NCBI RefSeq assembly: GCF_933775445.1
Contig: NC_065872.1
Location: 7,502,001-7,566,000, forward strand
Length of the DNA: 64,000 nt
Source of the DNA: Argentina anserina
Lineage: Eukaryota; Streptophyta; Magnoliopsida; Rosales; Rosaceae
Direction: 5' to 3'
Under the pieces are notes generated by a model. The model was not told where the DNA came from. It searched no databases and saw nothing but the letters and a program-made list of their open reading frames with translations. Position 1 is the stretch's first letter. Each line of letters opens with the position of its first letter. The position numbers and the translations under genes are program-made. This document shows, one piece after another, positions 58,018 to 64,000 of this stretch.

Positions 58018-58342
58018 TTGGTCAATCTCTGCCTTACCTGAAGACGTCGGAAATCTAGTGAATTTAGAGCTGCTGAGGCTTAGGTGCTGTATAGACTTGT
58101 CAGAGTTAGTCGGCTGGATTAGGAATCTAAAGAAGTTAAACTTGCTTGACATATCTAATGATAAAAGTTTTGAGTTTAGGCACATAACATCTTGTCTGAT
58201 GCATGGACACAACGAAGAGGTATAATAATTATTCATACCACATAATTTTATAAAAATATATTGATTTGTTGTCCAAAAAAAAATTGCCTGGAGACATTGG
58301 AGAACTGTGCAATTTAGAAAGGCTCAACATGAGACAATGCTC
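58018..58342 (+). pseudogene. Relic of an NRG1-type LRR exon, interrupted twice
   Basis: 58023-58160 reads SALPEDVGNLVNLELLRLRC then SELVGWIRNLKKLNLLDIS, nearly identical to genes 4 and 5. A ~120 bp foreign segment replaces the next few codons. 58284-58342 then resumes LPGDIGELCNLERLNMRQC. The reading breaks at the poly-T that marks the LINE 3' end. Its closeness to genes 4/5 suggests a recent partial duplication. Confidence 0.8.
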
Positions 58343-60049
58343 TTTCTTTTTTCTTTTTTATTCAATTCTCAAGTTAAATGACTTACGAGAATTTTTACAA
58401 TGCAAACTCAAAAAATCAGGGTATTACAGATAAACTCTAACAAATAGGATAAACAAAAGCTTAATTCGGCATGTGTACACTCACACATGAAAAACCATAA
58501 ATATAAAAACCTCTAGCAAATAGCAAACCCTCAGCCAATAAACTCTTAATTAAAGGACGGGATGAATCTAGTAGCATTGGCAGACAATTGTGAGATACCA
58601 AGAATAGAGAAAATAGACACATCATGATGCTTCTTGTAAAGATGAAAAGAATGTATAGCAGACTCTCTGAATAATTCCAAAAGATGACGTTGGGCTTCCA
58701 ACACATTAAAAATCTTACATTCAAAACGCACAAGATTCCTAGTGATCCAAATAAACCAAATTAGATTACAGAAAACTAGAAACCAAAGTTGATGTTTAGG
58801 TTTTGGGAACGCTGAAACACCAACATCATTAAACACTTCATCAAGGGTACCCCAAGGCGAGAATGAATGAGAAAATAGAAGGCAAACTCATTTTCATAAA
58901 GCCACAATTTTAGAACAATGCAAAAGAAGATGTGTACCCAATTCCGCATGACTTCCACAAAAGGACCAACAAGATGGAAGTGAAAAATCTCGCCGTTGTA
59001 AAACCTCATCAGTTAGTAAATGCCCATGAAGAGCCTTCCAAACAACAAGAGTTTTGCGGGGTTGAATTGCTTTACTCCAGATCACTTTACCACAATCTTT
59101 ATGCTCACTATGATTTGAGAAGAAAACAAAAGTTCTTTTGTTGTTAGAATTCTTGAGGAGGAGTGCGGTCATAAAAGAGAGTCAGATGTGTCTGCATCAA
59201 GCAGCACAATGCGCTCAATTTTTTCTGCTGCTTGAGAAAATGAAGAAATAAAATCTACTGGGAGAACCCAATGAGAATCAACAATAACATCATTCACCTT
59301 AGCATGAAGTGGAATATAGCCACTTACTCCAACACTAGTAGCAAACTAATTATCTTGCCAAAAAGATATCCTCTTACCATTACCAAAACTCTAATGCAAA
59401 GAATTTAAAAACATTGGTCAAACGTTTTTGAGACCCAACCAGACTGAAGATCTCTTGTAAGACTTTATAGGTTGGAAATCATCTTTCAAAAATGAGCTCT
59501 AAGCAAAATAGAGGCTGGAGATGAACATGAGAGCATTTCCCAACCTCTCTTTATTAGAAGAGCACGATTAGCCTCAAATAGATCACGTAACCCCAAGCTT
59601 CCTTCCTCTTTGGGTTTACAACAATGACGCCAAGCAACAAGAGGCATGCCTATTTTCAAAGGGTCACCAGTCCAAAAAAATTCATGATCCAAGATTGAAG
59701 ATCATGAAGTAAACCAGCCGGCCATTCATATTTTTGAAAACTATAAATCAAAATGCCTTGAATCACGGACTGAATAAGTTGTAGCCTACCCACTTGCGAC
59801 AACAGAGAACATTTCCAAGAGGACAACAACTTGCATCTCACTCTATCTACAATGGCCTGAAAATACACCCTCTTAGGACGTCCCTGGAAAATCGGAACCC
59901 CAATGTATGTGAGTGGAAGAGACCCCTGCTTGATACCCAAAATTTTTCGGATAACAAAGCGTCTACGGTAAGCATACTTCCCAAGGAACACAAGCGATTT
60001 AGATTTATTGACTTTTTTCCCTGAATTCAAGCCATATTCCTTCATAAAC

Positions 60050-60900
60050 TTCATTAGATTTTTCAAAGATCTCTTGGTCCCCGCATAAAAACCATAATGT
60101 CATATGCAAATAGAACAAGTGAGGGTGTAGTAATACCAAGAGGAGCTAATAGTAAATCAATAAGTCCATCCTCAGCCAGCTTAGTGAGATCTCTACTTAA
60201 AACCTCTTCCGCAAGACAAAATAAAATAGGTGATAAAGGATCTCCTTGACGAATACCACGAGAACAAGGAAAAAACTCTTACATCTCACCATTAACTAAA
60301 ATTGATAAGTGTGCAGATCCCAAAATTGATTTAATCCAGTCACAAAAAGGATCTGAAAAACCAAAAGCCTTCAAAACCCGAAGTAAGAAACCCCAATCAA
60401 GCGGGTCAAATGCCTTTTGCACATCAAACATAATTGCAATGTTACCACCCTTACTATTACGATATAGGAGGTTAATGCATTCTGAAGTCAATATAATGGG
60501 GTCTGCAATAGTGCGACCTCTAAGAAAAGCACTTTGGTTGGGTGAAATAATCAGAGTAGCAATACTTCCCAAACGGTCAGCTAAAATCTTTGTAATAAGC
60601 TTGAAAATAAAATTCGCCATAACAATAGGACGCAACTGCATTACGGTGACTGCTTCAGGGACTTTAGGAATCAAGATCATTAAATTGGAATTGAAGTGGG
60701 GGAAAATGTATCCAGTATTGAAAAAAACTCTGAACAGTTTGGACTACCTCTACACCAACAACTGACCAACACTTCATAAAAAAAATTCCACCAAAACCAT
60801 CTGAACCAAGAGAACTATTATGATCCATGGAACACATAGTCTGAAATATTTCCTCAGATGTGGGAATGGCTGTTAACATAACATTATCTTCAGTACTCAC
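60050..60900 (-). pseudogene. LINE ORF2 reverse transcriptase region
   Basis: The frames at 60664-60900 and 60279-60680 give SSLGSDGFGGIFF, LIPKVPEAVTVMQLRPIVMA, ISPNQSAFLRGRTIADPIIL and FDVQKAFDPLDWGFLLRVLK, the conserved RT order. The expected YADD is LFAYDIM near 60090 with a frame change, so it is catalytically dead. Confidence 0.8.
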
Positions 60901-61731
60901 GAGATTATGAATTACCTAAGAAACTAGACCAGTGTCTCTTGCAAAAGAATCTGTTGTGAAGAGGCCATTGAAATAATTTACCACATGATCACTAATCTCT
61001 TTTGGGTCATCAATAACATTGTTTTCATCTGTCATAGTTGATAATGACTGTTTAAGATGCCAGACTTTAACCATTACAAGAAAGAAAGAAGAGTTTCGGT
61101 CACCTTCAGTAAGCCATTTTATCCTTGATTTATCACATAAAAATTTCTCTTGAAGCAAAAGAGCCTCATGAACTTGAGCACTAGCAACACTCTCTCTGAA
61201 AAGCAAGTCATCAGAAAGACCCGCGCTAGCAACTTCCCGTTGAATTATATGCAAATCATCAAATGACTTCTCCACCATTATGTTTACATCCTCAAACTCA
61301 GCTTTATTTCAAACCCGAATCTAATATTTAAGAGTCCGCAGCTTAGAAGCCAAAATAAACATTGGATTACCGTAGAAATGAGAACCCTGCCAAACCTCAT
61401 TCACCAAAGTAAGAAAACTTGGATGATCTAACCACATTTGATGGAACCGAAATGATGATCTTTGGTTAGGTATAAGCTTTGAAAAGGACACTAAAAGAAG
61501 ACAATGGTCTGAGGAAATACGAGGAAGAGTAGTGCACTCCAAATTGCGCCAAACATCCATCCAAGAGAAATTTCTAAGACACCGGTCAAGCCTCATTTCA
61601 ACACTTGCACCAACACCCCTTCTATTCGTCTAGGTATAAGGTAATCCTTTTGTAGGAAGATGAACCAACTCACAATTAGTTGACATGTCCTGAAAGTCTG
61701 AACATGAAACGACATTAGGAAGAATCCCACC

Positions 61732-62160
61732 TCATTTTTCATGAACACCCAGGACACAATTAAAGTCACCCAACACTATCCAGGGTCCCTGAACAAGCAG
61801 ATCATTCCAAAACCGGCGACGCTCTGTTACCATAGTTCTTGCATAAACCCAAGTCAAAATACAATTAACATTGTTCAAAGTGCAAGAAATTGTGAGCTGC
61901 TGGTCTGTAGCTAGTAACACAGTAGGTTGAATAGTTTGATCACATAAGAGCCAGATATTTGGAGGTTGGTCCCCCCTGTCATTCACAGCTGCTGGAAACA
62001 TCTTTAAAGAATGCCAAAAGGAAGATTTAAGTGAACTTAAATTAATAAAAGGTTCTGAAATACCAATAATAGCAAGTTTGTATTTGCGAACCATCCTACT
62101 CAAGACTTGACGAGTGGGGGCGTTGCCCATACCCCGAGCATTTCCAAAAATGATCTTCAT
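61732..62160 (-). pseudogene. LINE ORF2 endonuclease region
   Basis: MKIIFGNARGMGNAPTRQVL opens an apurinic/apyrimidinic-type endonuclease domain that ends with VLGDFNCVLG. The part carrying ISSDHCLLLV is at 61321-61596 in another frame. Such endonucleases nick target DNA for target-primed reverse transcription. It is non-functional because of breaks. Confidence 0.78.
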
Positions 62161-62990
62161 AGGTTGAGGCGTGAGGTGGGAACCCTGCTACGGGCAGGGT
62201 AACGGTCCAAAACTTGTTCTTGTAGTAAATTCTCATGCATTTTTTTTTTTTGCTTCTTTTGCTGGGATCTAGAAAGAACAACAGTCATATATTCCTCTGG
62301 CTCACGAACCACAGTTGCATTGTGTTCTGTCTTTGTTGAGGGGGTGGGGAATGAGCCCTCAACATCATCTAAAGCCGCATTAGTAACCACCATTGTGTTC
62401 TCTACATCAAGGGTCTGAGCATTTGGCCCCTGGAACACTTGGTCAGCCAATTGCTCAATTAATTTATTAGCAGCCCCCACAATAGTCTCATGAGCTAGAA
62501 TGACAAACTGATTTTCACTAGAAGTATGAGTACATGGCCTTGGAACCAAAGCTCTATCATCTTTAATAGTTTTCCCTTCATCAATGTATCTCCCATTGTC
62601 TTCAATAATTCTTCCTTCATTAGTGTCTCTCGACTCAAAATTTATCCCTTGATCAACTTGTGCTATCATTGTACATGTTTCTGTACGTGATGGAACTGTA
62701 CCATTAATTTCAGTTGGACTACTTTGATCATTTAAAACCTTCTCTTTTACTCTGTATTCTTGTCGGACCTTCGGTTTTGAAATCGGCTTCTAGAATGACA
62801 AGGCTTTGGTTCACCTTGTAATTGTCTACAACGATCGACCATATGTCCAGCCATACCACAATGAGTGCACATATTCTTATAAACAATCTCAATAGGAAAA
62901 CAATGTGCCTCACGCTCGACCATGAGCGAAGATGACAGTTCGTTTGCAAGATCAACATCTACTAGCATACGAACATATTAACCGAACTCA
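62157..62990 (-). pseudogene. LINE ORF1 with CCHC zinc knuckle
   Basis: LVDVDLANELSSSLMVEREA, then FPIEIVYKNMCTHCGMAGHM and VDRC, give a CX2CX4HX4C knuckle following a DUF4283-type region, as in plant LINE ORF1. A long polar tail (62157-62669) follows in a separate frame. It probably bound element RNA. Confidence 0.72.
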
Positions 62991-63125
62991 CGCTCCTTGG
63001 TAGCCTTGTCCAACTGCAAGGGCGTGCCCTCTCTACGAGCAATCTCCATGATGTCGAGGATGCCAGTAATCTTGGCTCAAACCATACATCCTGACCCAAA
63101 GTTGGGCATGTGTTTGATTATATGA

Positions 63126-63310
63126 ATTAAATTATGTAATTTATTTCTAATTTGTTTAAATATGTAGCATTATTTACATTATTTACATTATTTATTTTAA
63201 TATATCTAATTTTTTACATTATTTGTTTTATCTAATTTGTTTAAATATGTAGCATTGTTTACATTACTTGTTTTAATATATCAAATTTTTTTACATTATT
63301 TATTTTATCT
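63126..63310 (+). repeat. AT-rich ~84 bp tandem duplication
   Basis: Two copies of a unit starting TTTGTTTAAATATGTAGCAT (about 63152-63235 and 63236-63310) differ at a few positions. They lie in what seems to be an intron of the following gene relic. Confidence 0.7.
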
Positions 63311-63365
63311 ACTTTATTTAAATTATGTAATTAAATATGTACCTAATATAAGTTTTTCACATCAG

Positions 63366-64000
63366 GAACGACAAGCTCAATCATGTTACTATAATGCCAA
63401 GAAGAAAGAGTTTACATACTTTGAATGTTGGGAAGTGGTTAAAGATCATCCATCTTTCGTTGCAGTGCTACCTACTACTCCATCTTCATATGCAAGTAGT
63501 TACCATAGTACTCATTCCGCAACCGAATCATCTCCAACCATCAATTTGGATGACGACCAAGTGAATGAGACACCTCAAAGCAACACAGCAGCTCCATTGA
63601 GTCCACCTAGACCAATTAGAACCTAGGCGGCAAAGGAAGCTAGGCACCAAAAGAAACAAAGTAAGACTCATATTGAGCAACGAGTTGAGGTTTTACATAC
63701 CACTGCAAGTGACCAAGCATCATGGCATACCAAGAGGCTAGTCCATAATGAAAGTGAGCTTAATTATTACGCGGAGTACATAGACATTTAAAAGCGAAAA
63801 GAAGCAACGACAGAAGAAGAGTTACGATTGAAGAAAGAAGAGAATGACACAAGGATCATGACAATGGATTTGGAGGCTATGACCCCAATCTCGAAAATGT
63901 ATTTTACCAAGAGGAAACTAGCAATCCTTAATGAATGAGAAGCTAGTCAAGATCAACCTACCGATGAAACATATTCGGATTGTTATCACTCAACTCGCGT
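63366..64000 (+). pseudogene. PIF/Harbinger ORF1-like (NAM-associated domain) relic, running off the window
   Basis: After an acceptor TTTTCACATCAG (AG at 63364-63365) the frame reads CYYNAKKKEFTYFECWEVVK, a serine/threonine-rich spacer, then AAKEARHQKK, EELRLKKEENDTRIMTMDLE and YFTKRKLAIL. This is the order of plant Myb/SANT plus NAM-associated proteins that accompany PIF/Harbinger transposases (xxFxxxHCWxxL, GxKxAKExR, RIMxMDxxxM). TAG near 63624, TAA near 63788 and TGA near 63937 break it. The 5' Myb/SANT part would lie before the AT-rich intron, but the LINE end is there instead. Confidence 0.65.

Larger units (their letters stand above)
58343..63110 (-). mobile_element. Decayed LINE (non-LTR retrotransposon)
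   Basis: On the minus strand, from the right, the first part is ORF1: ATKEREFG and LVDVDLANELSSSLMVEREA of the DUF4283 region, then a CCHC knuckle CTHCGMAGHMVDRC at about 62870. ORF2 follows: endonuclease (MKIIFGNARGMGN at 62160, GDFNCVLG, ISSDHCLLLVSF), RT (LIPKVPEAVTVMQLRPI, FDVQKAFDPLDW), thumb (LPLTYIGVPIFQGRPKRVYF) and a zf-RVT-like region (WKALHGHLLTDEVLQRRDF) near 59000. The catalytic YADD is altered (LFAYDIMVF near 60090). The left end has a T-rich run (58344-58360), the poly-A tail seen on the + strand. No RNase H domain was seen. Stops and frameshifts are frequent. Neither boundary has a confirmed target duplication. Confidence 0.83.

Overview
This is plant nuclear DNA, very probably from a eudicot. 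The evidence is GT-AG introns, AT-rich spacers, plant LTR retrotransposons with an initiator-Met tRNA primer site, and above all a cluster of RPW8-type coiled-coil NB-ARC-LRR genes of the NRG1 helper class. Such clusters are often expanded in Rosaceae, but the family assignment is only a guess. All similarity calls here come from reading motifs by eye; no search was run.

The host genes form one tandem head-to-tail array on the + strand. Gene 1 (255-3629), gene 3 (17083-20719) and gene 4 (34443-37723) look intact. Each has five exons with conserved splice positions and codes for 878, 815 and 818 residues. Gene 5 (46482-49476) is a close duplicate of gene 4, but the ATG used by gene 4 is ACG here. 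Gene 2 (6134-14267) is a pseudogene split by a solo LTR and carrying stops and frameshifts. Gene 6 (about 50200-56503) is a 5'-truncated relic whose LRR exon was hit by a Copia element. Two shorter LRR relics lie at 49540-49745 and 58018-58342. NRG1-type proteins act with EDS1-SAG101 downstream of sensor NLRs, so the array would supply helper functions and a reservoir for gene conversion.

The rest is mostly mobile DNA. (a) A solo LTR at 6518-7297 and an LTR-like tract at about 7960-9450, both inside gene 2. (b) A 9.2 kb minus-strand Ty3/Gypsy (TAT-like) element at 22170-31374, with TSD ATATG. It has lost its reverse transcriptase and most of its integrase. In its 3' region it carries what look like fragments of at least six unrelated host genes: endoglucanase GH9, 14-3-3, ESF1, TWISTED DWARF 1/FKBP42, cullin-3 and a BPA1-like RRM protein. 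A hAT element sits in the FKBP42 piece. (c) Two related Copia elements with very short LTRs at 40582-45799 and 50552-55755. (d) A 1060 bp near-perfect foldback element at 56591-57650 with a 9 bp TSD. (e) A decayed LINE on the minus strand at about 58343-63110. (f) A PIF/Harbinger ORF1-like relic at the right edge.

The most notable observation is the multi-gene-capture Gypsy derivative. Next are the missing start codon of gene 5, the linker expansion of gene 1, and the frameshift shared by the two Copia copies.
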